Assembly: GCA_902795135.1 (NCBI GenBank) | Contig: CADBJW010000026.1 | Span: 1 to 64,000, forward strand | Source of the DNA: an uncultured Eubacteriales bacterium | Lineage (GTDB): Bacteria; Bacillota; Clostridia; Peptostreptococcales; Anaerovoracaceae | Reading direction: 5' to 3' | Length of the DNA: 64,000 nucleotides | In this document: in pieces, positions 49,929 to 58,573 of the stretch | Position numbering within the stretch: position 1 is the stretch's first letter | Layout of the letters: each line of letters starts with the position of its first letter | Made by a program: the position numbers and the translations under genes | The notes under the pieces: generated by a model | Databases searched by the model: none | What the model saw: the letters and a program-made list of their open reading frames with translations, nothing else | What the model was told of the DNA's origin: nothing

Positions 49929-50386
49929 GGTTATACACAGTATTAGATGCGATCATTAACCGGATCAAGATCGCCACGCAAAACGAGCTGACAAGAGGAA
50001 CGGAATCTACACCAAGAGTTATTGCACCAAGCACGTTCAAGGGGGCTATAGACAGCATTTTGAACAGCATTGGGCTTGGGAACATTTCTTCGCTGAATAA
50101 CAATCAGTTTGTGGTGGGAGCTATGCGGATGGCTTGGGGAAGAGTTTCGTTGAGCACAATAGCAGCGAATTCTTATGTGGATGTTTCGGTGACTTTCCCG
50201 ACGTCGTTTGCAGAAGCTCCGCATGTTATGGTTTGTCAGGTTTCAACGTCGGTGGCTTCAGCATATGCTGCAATTGAGGTTGTTGTTGAGAGTGTGACGG
50301 CGTCAGGAGCTACATTTAGATTCTTCAATAATTCAGGAACATCAAGAATTCCTATTGCAAACTGGACGGCAATGGGAGCCGCTTAA
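49925..50386 (+). CDS. H-type lectin-like receptor-binding protein
   Basis: 153 residues. The C-terminal half (MRMAWGRVSLSTIAANSYVDVSVTFPTSFAEAPHVMVCQ in parts, ATFRFFNNSGTSRIPIANWTAMG) is the H-type lectin fold found at fibre tips. Probably binds host glycans. Overlaps the fibre gene by 4 bases. Confidence 0.82.
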   Translation: MRLYTVLDAIINRIKIATQNELTRGTESTPRVIAPSTFKGAIDSILNSIGLGNISSLNNNQFVVGAMRMAWGRVSLSTIAANSYVDVSVTFPTSFAEAPHVMVCQVSTSVASAYAAIEVVVESVTASGATFRFFNNSGTSRIPIANWTAMGAA

Positions 50387-50403
50387 AGGAAGGGAGTGAA
50401 AAA

Positions 50404-50748
50404 ATGAATCTAAAACTGAGATTTAAGAACAAACCGGTACTTATTGCCATCGTAACTGCTACGGTGGCTTTTGTTTATCAGATTCTTGGCATATGCGGAG
50501 TTGTTCCGCCTGTTACGGAAGAGCAGGTGATTCAAGTCTTGGGACTGTTCATCAATGTGCTGGTAGGACTTGGGATACTGGTGGATCCAACGACGGCCGG
50601 CATTAAAGACTCAGCAAGAGCGAGAACGTATGAAGAACCAGCAAGAGTGACGATCCCAGACGAAATGTTTCCGGTAGGCGGAGAAGATAAAACCATTACT
50701 GATGAAGTTCTGCACGAAGCCAACGATCCGGAAGACCCGGAGGTGTAA
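50404..50748 (+). CDS. phi-LC3-family holin
   Basis: 114 residues. NLKLRFKNKPVLIAIVTATVAFVYQIL and VLGLFINVLVGLGILVDPTTAGIKDS are diagnostic of the phi-LC3 holins: two membrane helices, then an acidic tail. It forms the pore that lets endolysin reach the wall. GGAAGGGAGTG precedes the ATG. Confidence 0.95.
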   Translation: MNLKLRFKNKPVLIAIVTATVAFVYQILGICGVVPPVTEEQVIQVLGLFINVLVGLGILVDPTTAGIKDSARARTYEEPARVTIPDEMFPVGGEDKTITDEVLHEANDPEDPEV

Positions 50749-50749
50749 T

Positions 50750-51541
50750 ATGGCATTCACCGCACAGGATTTCGTGGCCAATATGGAATCTCGGCTTGGA
50801 GAAGGCGGAGAGCACGTCTGGGATTTCTACAAATTGGCAACAGGTACACTATGGTGTGCTGCCGAGATTTCGTTCACGTTCAAAGAGATCGGAGCCAAAA
50901 GAAAGTGGTATGGTGGGAAACCAGTGTTCTATGTTCCATACGCTCAGGAGTGGATGGCGAAGCACTGGAAATGTGTGTATGACTACAGACACGGTGGTTC
51001 GCTGAAAGATGCTCAGAAGGGCGACATTGTTATCTTCATGTGGAAGAAAGGACAACGAGATCACATAGGCGCTGTCAGGGTCGATTGTGATTCTGCTTCA
51101 CAGCTTTTGACTATCGAGGGGAATACGTCTGGGTCTAAGGTTGCCAAAAGGATACGAGTGAAAGCCAATGTGTACGCGATTTACAGACCGCCGTATGATG
51201 GCAGCAAAGCGGAGCAAAGCACACCGAAATCGTCACAGTCTGCCAAGAAAACGTCGCAGGCGACGAAAAAGGCTTCCGCTCCGAAGTACACCAATGGCAA
51301 GACGTATACCGTTCAGGTCGACAATCTGAATGTCAGGACCGGTGCCGGCACCAAGTACGGTGTGAAGACCAAGAAGCAGCTCACTGCAGACGGACAGAAG
51401 CACTCGAACTCTGCTGGCCAACTAATGAAAGGAACACGCATCACATGCCTGAAGACGAAGACAGTTGGATCTGAAGTTTGGATGAAGATTCCGTCCGGTT
51501 GGATCTGCGCCTGGAATGGAAAGAAGTATTATGTCAAATAA
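50750..51541 (+). CDS. Endolysin, CHAP amidase/peptidase plus SH3 domain
   Basis: 263 residues from the ATG after GGAGGTGTAAT. Residues 1-140: CHAP domain with the catalytic Cys in TLWCAAEIS and His in RDHIGAVRV. A Ser/Lys/Thr linker (about 150-180) leads to an SH3-like wall-binding domain (YTVQVDNLNVRTGAGTKYG..., WMKIPSGWICAW). It has no signal peptide, so it relies on the holin. Confidence 0.92.
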   Translation: MAFTAQDFVANMESRLGEGGEHVWDFYKLATGTLWCAAEISFTFKEIGAKRKWYGGKPVFYVPYAQEWMAKHWKCVYDYRHGGSLKDAQKGDIVIFMWKKGQRDHIGAVRVDCDSASQLLTIEGNTSGSKVAKRIRVKANVYAIYRPPYDGSKAEQSTPKSSQSAKKTSQATKKASAPKYTNGKTYTVQVDNLNVRTGAGTKYGVKTKKQLTADGQKHSNSAGQLMKGTRITCLKTKTVGSEVWMKIPSGWICAWNGKKYYVK

Positions 51542-51554
51542 TAGGAGGCATCAA

Positions 51555-51869
51555 ATGGAGATATCATGGGAATTAATCGCAGGCATCTGCGGCGGGATGG
51601 TATTACTGTGTACAGCCGGTGAGAAGATATATCATATCTTCAAGCCGGCAGCAAATTGGAAAAAGAAAGTAGATAGTATGGAAACAGAGATCAAAGAATT
51701 ACGTTCTTATACGGATCGTGACTACGAGGCTCTGAAACACAACGACGAGATTCTAAAAGGTATATGCAAGGGGCAAATCACGATGATGAATCATATGATA
51801 GACGGAAATCACGTCGAAGCGATGAAAAAGACCAGAGACGACCTTTTGGATCTGACAAATAAGATATAA
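51555..51869 (+). CDS. Small membrane/coiled-coil protein (XhlA-like)
   Basis: 104 residues from the ATG after AATAGGAGGCATCAA. One membrane helix (ELIAGICGGMVLLCTAG) then a coiled coil (WKKKVDSMETEIKELRSYTDRDYEALKHND in parts). This resembles haemolysin/XhlA-type accessory lysis proteins or a phage spanin-like or holin partner. Last phage gene. Confidence 0.65.
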   Translation: MEISWELIAGICGGMVLLCTAGEKIYHIFKPAANWKKKVDSMETEIKELRSYTDRDYEALKHNDEILKGICKGQITMMNHMIDGNHVEAMKKTRDDLLDLTNKI

Positions 51870-51903
51870 CAATATGCAAAATAAAAGTGGTTATCAAATG
51901 TCC

Positions 51904-51932
51904 AACCCCGGAGGAATCCGGGGTTATTTTTT
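51904..51932 (+). terminator. Terminator after the lysis genes (first)
   Basis: AACCCCGG/CCGGGGTT stem followed by ATTTTTT. Confidence 0.88.
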
Positions 51933-51941
51933 GTATAAGTA

Positions 51942-51973
51942 AAACCCCGCGTTTGACGCGGGGTTGGTTTTTT
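51942..51973 (+). terminator. Terminator after the lysis genes (second)
   Basis: AACCCCGCG/CGCGGGGTT stem, then GGTTTTTT, giving a tandem terminator before attR. Confidence 0.88.
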
Positions 51974-52038
51974 CAAGTGAGGGCTTACATCAATTTGGGT
52001 AATTTGAAACTATTACCGCAGCCGGTCCACAGACTAAG

Positions 52039-52067
52039 GTTCGACCAAATGATGAACTGGACCACCA
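52039..52067. other. attR: phage arm plus core CCACCA
   Basis: GTTCGACC (52039-52046) and GAACT (52054-52058) are the inverted partners of GGTCGAAC and AGTTC at attL; CCACCA is at 52062-52067. Confidence 0.7.
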
Positions 52068-52069
52068 TT

Positions 52070-52104
52070 GAACGAAAAGAGGCCTTGTGCCTCTTTTTTC
52101 GTTC
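52070..52104 (+). terminator. ssrA: Displaced native terminator of ssrA
   Basis: GAACGAAAAGAGGC pairs with GCCTCTTTTTTCGTTC around CTTGT. It lies 3 bases after the attR core. Restored to CCACCA of tmRNA it would make an ordinary ssrA terminator. Confidence 0.75.
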
Positions 52105-52107
52105 AAA

Positions 52108-52132
52108 GAAGGAGAAGGGAATCGAACCCTGA
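52108..52132 (-). other. tRNA-like T-arm/acceptor fragment
   Basis: Minus strand reads CTCAGGGTTCGATTCCCTTC then TCC, the T-arm and acceptor end of a tRNA or tmRNA, without the rest. Possibly a relic of another integration. Confidence 0.4.
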
Positions 52133-52143
52133 GAGGTAAAAGT

Positions 52144-52188
52144 TTGACAAGTTAGCCACGGCTAACTATAATGTTAGACATAGCTAAC
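52144..52188 (+). promoter_or_regulatory. Promoter with two palindromic operators for the ABC/ZIP operon
   Basis: TTGACA (52144-52149), 17 bp, TATAAT (52167-52172). The spacer is filled by GTTAG-CCACGG-CTAAC (52151-52166), extended to the perfect palindrome AGTTAGCC-AC-GGCTAACT; a second GTTAG-ACATAG-CTAAC lies at 52173-52188 over the start point. The boxes recall DtxR/MntR- or TetR-type operators. The regulator is not in the window. Confidence 0.8.
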
Positions 52189-52235
52189 TTATTTATTAAT
52201 ATAGGTATACAGAAAAGAAACAAAGCGATTTATCT

Positions 52236-54008
52236 GTGCTGCTTGGATACGCGGGAAATTACAAGGGATTAACATTTCTTGGACTCGCCTTATCTGCAGT
52301 AGCGATGATTCTGGGAATGGTTCCATATGTTTTGATATGGCTCGTTTCAAGAGATCTTATTGAAGTAGCTCCCAACTGGACGGCAGCAACGGGGATTTCC
52401 AAATATGGATGGATTGCCTTTGCTGCAGCAGTAGGAGGAATTCTTGTTTACTTTGCTGCCCTTATGTGCACGCACCTTGCGGCATTTAGGACTGCTGCAA
52501 ATATCAGGAAAGAGGGTATGGCAAAGATGATGAAGGCTCCTCTTGGATATTTTGATAATAACGCTTCCGGACTTATAAGAAACAGGCTAATGGGAGCGGC
52601 AAGTGAGACGGAAACTCTCATGGCTCATAATCTTGCAGACATAGTAGGGACGGTTGCAATGTGTATTGCCATGGTGGTCCTAATGTTTGTATTCGATTGG
52701 AGGATGGGAGCTTCTTGTCTTCTGGCAGCAATCATTTCCATAGCGGCGCTTTTCTTCATGATGGGTGGAAAGAATGCAGGACTTATGGCAGAATACCAGG
52801 CTGCTCAGGATCAAATGAGCAAGGCTGGGACTGAATACGTAAGAGGAATCCCTGTAGTTAAGGTATTTCAGCAGACCGTTAATTCCTTCAAGGCTTTCAA
52901 GAAGGCAATCGAGGAATACAGCGAAAAGGCGGAATACTATCAGGGCGACGTATGCAAAATCCCGCAAGCTGTAAACCTGACGGTGACCGAGGGTGCATTT
53001 ATCTTCCTTGTTCCCGCAGCCATCATGCTTGCACCAAGAGCTTTATCAAATGGCAACTTCACGGAATTCATTACCGACTTTGCTTTCTATGCGGCCTTTT
53101 CTGCAATCATCTCGACAGCACTGGCAAAAATAATGTTCGCAGCAAGCGGCATGATGCTGGCAAGTGCCGCTATGGGAAGAATAAGCCCTGTAATGAATGC
53201 TCCGGAGCTAAAGAAAACTGAAAGTCCTAAGTCCATTACAGGAAACTCCGTTGAGTTTAAGAATGTGACATTCTTCTATGAAGGCTCCAGTGTGCCGGCT
53301 CTCGAGAACGTAAGCTTTAAGGCGGAACCGGGTGAAACCATTGCCTTGGTTGGCCCATCGGGTGGTGGGAAAACAACTGCAGCGAGTCTTATCCCAAGGT
53401 TCTGGGATGTTAGTAGCGGTTTCGTGGAAATAGGAGGAATAGATGTAAGAGAAGTTGACACCAAAGAGCTTATGAACCAAGTGTCATTTGTCTTCCAGAA
53501 CAACAGGCTTTTTAAAACTTCCATCTTAGAGAATGTGCGTGCTGCAAGACCAAAAGCCACGATTGAAGAAGTGGAAGCGGCGCTTGAGGCTGCTCAGTGC
53601 AACGACATAATAAATAATTTGCCGGACGGAATTAATACGGAGATAGGTAAGGCGGGGACGTATCTGTCGGGAGGAGAACAGCAGAGGATTGCTCTTGCAA
53701 GGGCGATTTTAAAAGATTCACCGATTGTGGTGCTTGATGAGGCGACTGCCTTTGCCGATCCCGAAAACGAGGTTTTAATTCAAAAGGCTTTAAGCAGGCT
53801 AATGAAAGGAAGAACCGTAATCATGATTGCCCATAGACTCTCAACCGTTGTAGGAGCAGATAAGATCATAGTTCTGGACTCAGGCCACAAGGTCGAAGAA
53901 GGGTCGCATGAGGAACTCGTTAAAAGGGTCGGACTCTATTCCAGGATGTGGGAAGACTATAACAAGGCAGTTCAGTGGAAGATTTCAACCGGCGAGGAGG
54001 TGGCATAA
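52236..54008 (+). CDS. ABC transporter, fused membrane and ATPase domains (first half)
   Basis: 590 residues from GTG. Six membrane helices, then NBD with Walker A GPSGGGKTT, signature LSGGEQQRIALARA, and Walker B IVVLDEATAFADPENE. Sequence resembles the YbtP/IrtA-type pairs that import metal-siderophore complexes despite an exporter fold. The frame stays open upstream to 52200 and reads TEKKQSDLSV, which looks native, yet no ATG, GTG or TTG exists there and no ribosome site precedes the GTG. The true start may be lost or non-canonical. Confidence 0.88.
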   Translation: MLLGYAGNYKGLTFLGLALSAVAMILGMVPYVLIWLVSRDLIEVAPNWTAATGISKYGWIAFAAAVGGILVYFAALMCTHLAAFRTAANIRKEGMAKMMKAPLGYFDNNASGLIRNRLMGAASETETLMAHNLADIVGTVAMCIAMVVLMFVFDWRMGASCLLAAIISIAALFFMMGGKNAGLMAEYQAAQDQMSKAGTEYVRGIPVVKVFQQTVNSFKAFKKAIEEYSEKAEYYQGDVCKIPQAVNLTVTEGAFIFLVPAAIMLAPRALSNGNFTEFITDFAFYAAFSAIISTALAKIMFAASGMMLASAAMGRISPVMNAPELKKTESPKSITGNSVEFKNVTFFYEGSSVPALENVSFKAEPGETIALVGPSGGGKTTAASLIPRFWDVSSGFVEIGGIDVREVDTKELMNQVSFVFQNNRLFKTSILENVRAARPKATIEEVEAALEAAQCNDIINNLPDGINTEIGKAGTYLSGGEQQRIALARAILKDSPIVVLDEATAFADPENEVLIQKALSRLMKGRTVIMIAHRLSTVVGADKIIVLDSGHKVEEGSHEELVKRVGLYSRMWEDYNKAVQWKISTGEEVA

Positions 54009-55762
54009 TGTTTGGAACAAATTTTAAACGAAAAAATGCCTTAAGCGATAACGGAGTAAAGAATGCCAAGAAGGGCACCCTCTGGACGGTAATCGTGAAT
54101 CTGATTGTAATGGGAGGAATCGGAATTCTCTATTTCCTCATGTCTGATTTTATGGGCACACACGTAGATGGTGAGCCTCTTCCCGAAGCTCTTAAGTATA
54201 TAGCCCTAGTAATCGTCTTTATAGTTCTTTCCTTCATCACCCACCTGGAGCAGTATAAGGCAACCTATGGCCTGGTTTACGGGGAGGTTGAAACCATGAG
54301 AATAGGTCTTGCCGAAAGGCTCAGAAAACTACCTCTGGGTTATTTCGGAAAGCGGGACCTGGCGGACCTTACGGAAACCATCATGGGAGACGTAAACAGA
54401 ATGGAGCATGTTTGGTCCCATGTAATCGGCTATCTTTATGGTTCATATATTTCAACTGCAATAATATTTATTGCTCTTGCTATAACCAACTGGAAGCTCG
54501 CCATAGCATGTCTCTGGGGCGTTCCGGTGGCCTTTGTTCTTTTATTTGGAAGCAGGAAGCTGGTTAATAAGAAAGCAGAGATAGGAAAGGCAGCTGCGAT
54601 AGAGGTTTCAGACAGCATGCAGGAAGCTCTTGAGAACATCAGAGAAATCCACGCGACAAATCAGGAAGATAGATATTTAAACGGCGTCTATTCCAAGATA
54701 GACAATATGGAAAAGGAAATGATATCCGGGGAACTTGTGACAGGTCTCTTTGTTAACGGAGCTAGCGTAATCATGAGGCTCGGTATGGCCACAACGATTC
54801 TTGTGGGTGCCAACCTTATTCTAAGCGGCCAGATTAATTTCATGCTCTTCTTTATGTTCCTTCTGGTTATCACGAGAGTTTATGCACCTTTCGATCAAAG
54901 TCTTGCCCTAATTGCAGAGGTGTTCATGTCCCAGGTTTCCGCCAACAGATTGATGGAAATCTATGATACACCGATCGCGGAAGGCGAGGAAAGTTTTAAC
55001 CCTGCAGGGCACGACATAGTATTTAAGAGTGTTGGATTCTCCTATGAAGATAAGGGCGAAAAGGAGCAGGTTCTAAAGGGCGTAAGCTTTACGGCAAAGG
55101 AAGGAGAGGTGACCGCGCTGGTTGGACCTTCGGGCTCCGGCAAGAGCACCTGCGCAAGGCTTGCAGCCAGGCTCTGGGATATAGATGAAGGCTCAATCGA
55201 AGTTGGCGGAGTGGATATTAAAACCGTTGACCCTGAGGTTCTCTTAACTGACTACTCGATGGTGTTCCAGGATGTTGTGCTCTTTGATGATACTGTAATG
55301 GAAAACATAAGGCTGGGCAAGTACGGCGCAACGGACGAAGAAGTTCTTGCAGCCGCAAAGGCCGCAAACTGCGATGAATTTGTAAACAAGCTGATGCAGG
55401 GCTATGACACACCAATTGGCGAAAACGGAGCAAAGCTTTCAGGTGGAGAGCGCCAGAGAATATCCATAGCCCGAGCCCTTCTTAAGGATGCGCCAATAGT
55501 TCTTCTCGATGAAGCAACAGCATCCCTGGATGTGGAGAACGAAACCAAGGTTCAGGGTGCTCTATCCAGACTTCTTCAGGGGAAGACCGTCCTGGTTATC
55601 GCCCACCGCATGAGAACCGTTGAAGCAGCGGATAAGATTGTGGTTTTAGATAAAGGAAGAGTCGTAGAAGAAGGAAAGCCATCTGAACTGAAAGAAAAAG
55701 AAGGAAGTGTGTTTAAGCATATGTCTGAGCTTCAGCAGGCGGGAGCCGGCTGGACGGTATAG
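54008..55762 (+). CDS. ABC transporter, fused membrane and ATPase domains (second half)
   Basis: 584 residues from the ATG after GGCGAGGAGGTGGCATA, overlapping the first gene by 1 base. Walker A GPSGSGKST, signature LSGGERQRISIARA, Walker B IVLLDEATASLDVENE. Partner of the first protein in a heterodimer (YbtQ/IrtB-like). Substrate inferred to be a metallophore or metal complex from the neighbours, not from sequence. Confidence 0.9.
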   Translation: MFGTNFKRKNALSDNGVKNAKKGTLWTVIVNLIVMGGIGILYFLMSDFMGTHVDGEPLPEALKYIALVIVFIVLSFITHLEQYKATYGLVYGEVETMRIGLAERLRKLPLGYFGKRDLADLTETIMGDVNRMEHVWSHVIGYLYGSYISTAIIFIALAITNWKLAIACLWGVPVAFVLLFGSRKLVNKKAEIGKAAAIEVSDSMQEALENIREIHATNQEDRYLNGVYSKIDNMEKEMISGELVTGLFVNGASVIMRLGMATTILVGANLILSGQINFMLFFMFLLVITRVYAPFDQSLALIAEVFMSQVSANRLMEIYDTPIAEGEESFNPAGHDIVFKSVGFSYEDKGEKEQVLKGVSFTAKEGEVTALVGPSGSGKSTCARLAARLWDIDEGSIEVGGVDIKTVDPEVLLTDYSMVFQDVVLFDDTVMENIRLGKYGATDEEVLAAAKAANCDEFVNKLMQGYDTPIGENGAKLSGGERQRISIARALLKDAPIVLLDEATASLDVENETKVQGALSRLLQGKTVLVIAHRMRTVEAADKIVVLDKGRVVEEGKPSELKEKEGSVFKHMSELQQAGAGWTV

Positions 55763-55796
55763 GATTATGCTCGCACAAGTATTTTGAGGTTGGAAA

Positions 55797-56636
55797 ATGG
55801 AAAAATACCACATTGAAAAGAATAGCGTACAGGAAACTCTAATGATTCCACTTCTGGGAAGAAAGCTTTGTACGGAGGCTTTTCCCGAACTATATAAAGA
55901 CGATGCTGCGGTTAAGCTCTGCGAAATGGTAGACTACGACTTCTCTGAGCTTGAAAAGAAGGCCAATAACACCTTCTATAAATTCGGTGCGTTAGAAGCT
56001 GCCATGAGAAACCTGGATATCCAGTGGGAAACAAAGGACTATCTAAAAACGCATCCTGAAGCGGCCGTAGTAAATATGGGCTGCGGTCTCGACTCTACGG
56101 GAAGAGCGGTAGATAACGGCTCGATCAAAATATACAATGTGGACTTCACGGATATCATTGAAGCCCGAACGGGGATGTTACCTGACGGCGAAAGAGAGGA
56201 GAGCATTGCGACGGACTTAAATGAACTTTCGTGGCTTGACAAGGTGGATGGCTCAGGCGGCGCGGTATTCTTTGCTGCCGGCGTTTTTCATTATCTTACA
56301 AAAGATCAGGTAAAAGCGCTCACTCTTGCCATAGGCGAGAAGTTCCCAGGGGCAAGACTAATCTTTGATACAGTAGGCGCGGTAGGCCACAACCTAATGA
56401 TGAAGAAGGTGCTTAAGAATTTCGGTATCACAGATGTAAGAGGATATTTTCATGTCGATGAAGTGGAAAAGGAACTGGGCGACTGGTCAGATAAGATTGA
56501 AATATCTTCTAGAGGATATATGCTCGGATACTATGACCTAAGATCTCCCGGAGTAACAGGCTTCCATAGGTTCCTAGCAAAAGCAGGGGATGGGCTGATG
56601 AAGATGAGAATTGTGAAAATGGATTTTGCAAAATAA
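55797..56636 (+). CDS. LCM-type SAM-dependent methyltransferase
   Basis: 279 residues. VVNMGCGLDSTGRA is the SAM site of the leucine-carboxyl-methyltransferase-like family, with YNVDFTDIIEAR and VFFAAGVFHYLT following. Members in ABC-transporter operons of this kind may modify a small chelator. GAGGTTGGAAA precedes the ATG. Confidence 0.85.
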   Translation: MEKYHIEKNSVQETLMIPLLGRKLCTEAFPELYKDDAAVKLCEMVDYDFSELEKKANNTFYKFGALEAAMRNLDIQWETKDYLKTHPEAAVVNMGCGLDSTGRAVDNGSIKIYNVDFTDIIEARTGMLPDGEREESIATDLNELSWLDKVDGSGGAVFFAAGVFHYLTKDQVKALTLAIGEKFPGARLIFDTVGAVGHNLMMKKVLKNFGITDVRGYFHVDEVEKELGDWSDKIEISSRGYMLGYYDLRSPGVTGFHRFLAKAGDGLMKMRIVKMDFAK

Positions 56637-56663
56637 TAAGGGCACAGGATCAGGTAACCAGAA

Positions 56664-57446
56664 ATGACAAAAGATATAGTAATAGGGATTATGATTCCTT
56701 TTATAGGTACAACAGGTGGTTCGGCATGTGTTTTATTTTTAAAGCGCACGTTTAATGTTTCTATACAAAAAATATTAATAGGCTTTGCCAGTGGTGTTAT
56801 GGTTGCTGCTTCAGTATGGAGTCTGTTAATTCCGTCCATAGAGTTAGCGGCCGGAAAAGAAGTACCTGCTGTTGTTCCTGGGGCCGCGGGGTTTCTTGTA
56901 GGAATATTCTTTTTGCTGTTTCTAGACATCCTAATTCCACATTTACATATGGATGCAGATGTGGCGGAAGGCCCAAAGAGCAGCCTTTCAAAAACATCCA
57001 AAATGCTTCTTGCCGTAACCCTGCACAATATACCGGAAGGTATGGCTGTCGGGGTGATATACGCCGGATTGCTATCGGGAAAGAGCGGGATTTCAGCCGG
57101 AGCAGCCCTTGCATTGGCTCTCGGAATTGCTATTCAAAACTTTCCGGAGGGCGCTATAGTTGCTCTTCCATTACGTAGTGAAGGGATGAGTAGAGGGAGA
57201 GCCTTTATAGGGGGGCTTTTTTCAGGTGCAGTAGAGCCTGTGGCGGCTATAATAACCATATTTGCGACAAGGGCCATAGAAATTGCCCTGCCGTACCTAC
57301 TTAGCTTTGCTGCCGGAGCAATGATCTACGTGGTAGTAGAGGAACTTATACCGGAGATGAGCCAAGGAAAGCATTCAAATCTTGGAGTAATATCTTTTTC
57401 TATAGGTTTTGTACTTATGATGGTATTGGATGTGGTGCTGGGATAG
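56664..57446 (+). CDS. ZIP-family metal transporter
   Basis: 260 residues with eight hydrophobic segments. LHNIPEGMAVGV (TM4) and IQNFPEGAIVALPL (TM5) contain the metal-binding H-N-x-P-E-G and the QNFPEG variant; an HxH loop motif (PHLHMDAD) lies between TM3 and TM4. Imports Zn2+, Fe2+ or Mn2+. It completes an operon that looks built for metal uptake under the GTTAG-N6-CTAAC operator. Confidence 0.92.
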   Translation: MTKDIVIGIMIPFIGTTGGSACVLFLKRTFNVSIQKILIGFASGVMVAASVWSLLIPSIELAAGKEVPAVVPGAAGFLVGIFFLLFLDILIPHLHMDADVAEGPKSSLSKTSKMLLAVTLHNIPEGMAVGVIYAGLLSGKSGISAGAALALALGIAIQNFPEGAIVALPLRSEGMSRGRAFIGGLFSGAVEPVAAIITIFATRAIEIALPYLLSFAAGAMIYVVVEELIPEMSQGKHSNLGVISFSIGFVLMMVLDVVLG

Positions 57447-57504
57447 TGATATGTGCAATATTGAGAGGAGACAATAGAACGCACGAATACTAGACAAATA
57501 GTTT

Positions 57505-57556
57505 TAAAAAAGATTTCTTAATATGCATATTTATGAATATTAAGAAATCTTTTATG
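57505..57556. terminator. Bidirectional terminator after the ZIP gene
   Basis: AAGATTTCTTAATA and TATTAAGAAATCTT pair perfectly, flanked by A and T runs. Confidence 0.85.
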
Positions 57557-57680
57557 TTATAATAACTCTGTATCATTCTTATTCAAAAAACTATAAAGAT
57601 TGATTTGAAATATAGATCGTTATGGAATCATGAAAGGGTAAGTTATTATCGCGATTGCGATTTCGACGCTCATATTATCT

Positions 57681-58556
57681 GTGTCAGTAATCTTTTTCCC
57701 TATGGGATGGGTAAGTGGCTTCTTTGAAACCCTGTTGGGAGGAGATCACGATGCCGCGGTTTTCCTGAAAGATTATTTTAATTTTTTCGGCATATGGATT
57801 GGCCTTTTTCTGGTGGTTCTAGTATTCAAAGCCAATAGGCCAATGTTGCATGCAGTGAAATACTGCAGACCGTATCTCAGGAAAGATTCCAGTGAAATGG
57901 TCGGTCCTAAGACGAATCGCGCCGGCAATAATATCAGAGGTCTATTGATAGGATTTGCTTTGGGATTTGGATGCAATGGATTTTGCATACTCATGTCCTC
58001 CTTGATGGGAGACATCCACTTTGAGTACAGCGGGTTCGGGTTGGTCCCGTTCCTTGTCTTTTTTATCTGCGTATTCATCCAGTCCGCAGGGGAGGAACTA
58101 GCTGACCGCTGGTATCTCTACCAAAAGCTCCGCAGAAGGTATCAGGCACCATGGATCGCGATTTTTGTCAATTCCGCGGTATTTATGGCCATGCATCTGT
58201 TCAATCCGGGGATATCGATTTTACCGGTCATCCAAATCTTCATAGTCGGAGTTGTGTTCTCCCTGTTCGTTTACTATTACAACGGATTGTGGATCGCCCG
58301 CGCGTTTCACGCAGCCTGGAACTTCACTCAGAGCATCTTCTTCGGATTGCCAAACAGCGGGCTCGTGTCCGCCTATTCCGTATTCAAGCTAGATGCTGCT
58401 TCCGCAACAGACGGTCCGTTTTACTCCGTCAATTTCGGTGTAGAAGGAAGTCCCGGTGCGGTACTGATTCTCCTCGCGGTAGGGATCGTTGTTTTTCTGA
58501 AAAACCGCGGCAAAGGGGAACATACGGATATTTGGGCCAAGAACGATCAGGTATAA
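57681..58556 (+). CDS. CPBP-family intramembrane protease, apparently with damaged start
   Basis: 291 residues from GTG. AGEELADRWYLYQKL (motif 1, EExxxR), FMAMHLF (motif 2) and RAFHAAWNF (motif 3) define the CAAX-processing/bacteriocin-processing family. An ATG at 57630 is in the same frame and would give MKG then TAA (57639-57641) and then VIIAIAISTLILSVSVIFF, a natural first membrane helix. So a codon-4 stop seems to have cut off the N-terminus. Confidence 0.8.
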   Translation: MSVIFFPMGWVSGFFETLLGGDHDAAVFLKDYFNFFGIWIGLFLVVLVFKANRPMLHAVKYCRPYLRKDSSEMVGPKTNRAGNNIRGLLIGFALGFGCNGFCILMSSLMGDIHFEYSGFGLVPFLVFFICVFIQSAGEELADRWYLYQKLRRRYQAPWIAIFVNSAVFMAMHLFNPGISILPVIQIFIVGVVFSLFVYYYNGLWIARAFHAAWNFTQSIFFGLPNSGLVSAYSVFKLDAASATDGPFYSVNFGVEGSPGAVLILLAVGIVVFLKNRGKGEHTDIWAKNDQV

Positions 58557-58573
58557 ATGACGATCAGGAGTAA

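Larger units (their letters stand above)
17406..52067. mobile_element. Siphovirus-type prophage integrated in ssrA (about 34.7 kb)
   Basis: Bounded by CCACCA at 17406-17411 (attL, in the ssrA 3' end) and 52062-52067 (attR). Joining the phage-side arms gives an attP with inverted repeats GTTCGACC...GAACT and AGTTC...GGTCGAAC around CCACCA. All modules are present in the usual order: integrase, lysogeny, replication, packaging, head, tail, lysis. Outside attR lies a hairpin that fits as the native ssrA terminator. Confidence 0.9.

Noticed and set aside
51887-52132. An 81-codon frame after the lysis genes
   Set aside because: It spans two terminators and attR and has no ribosome site.
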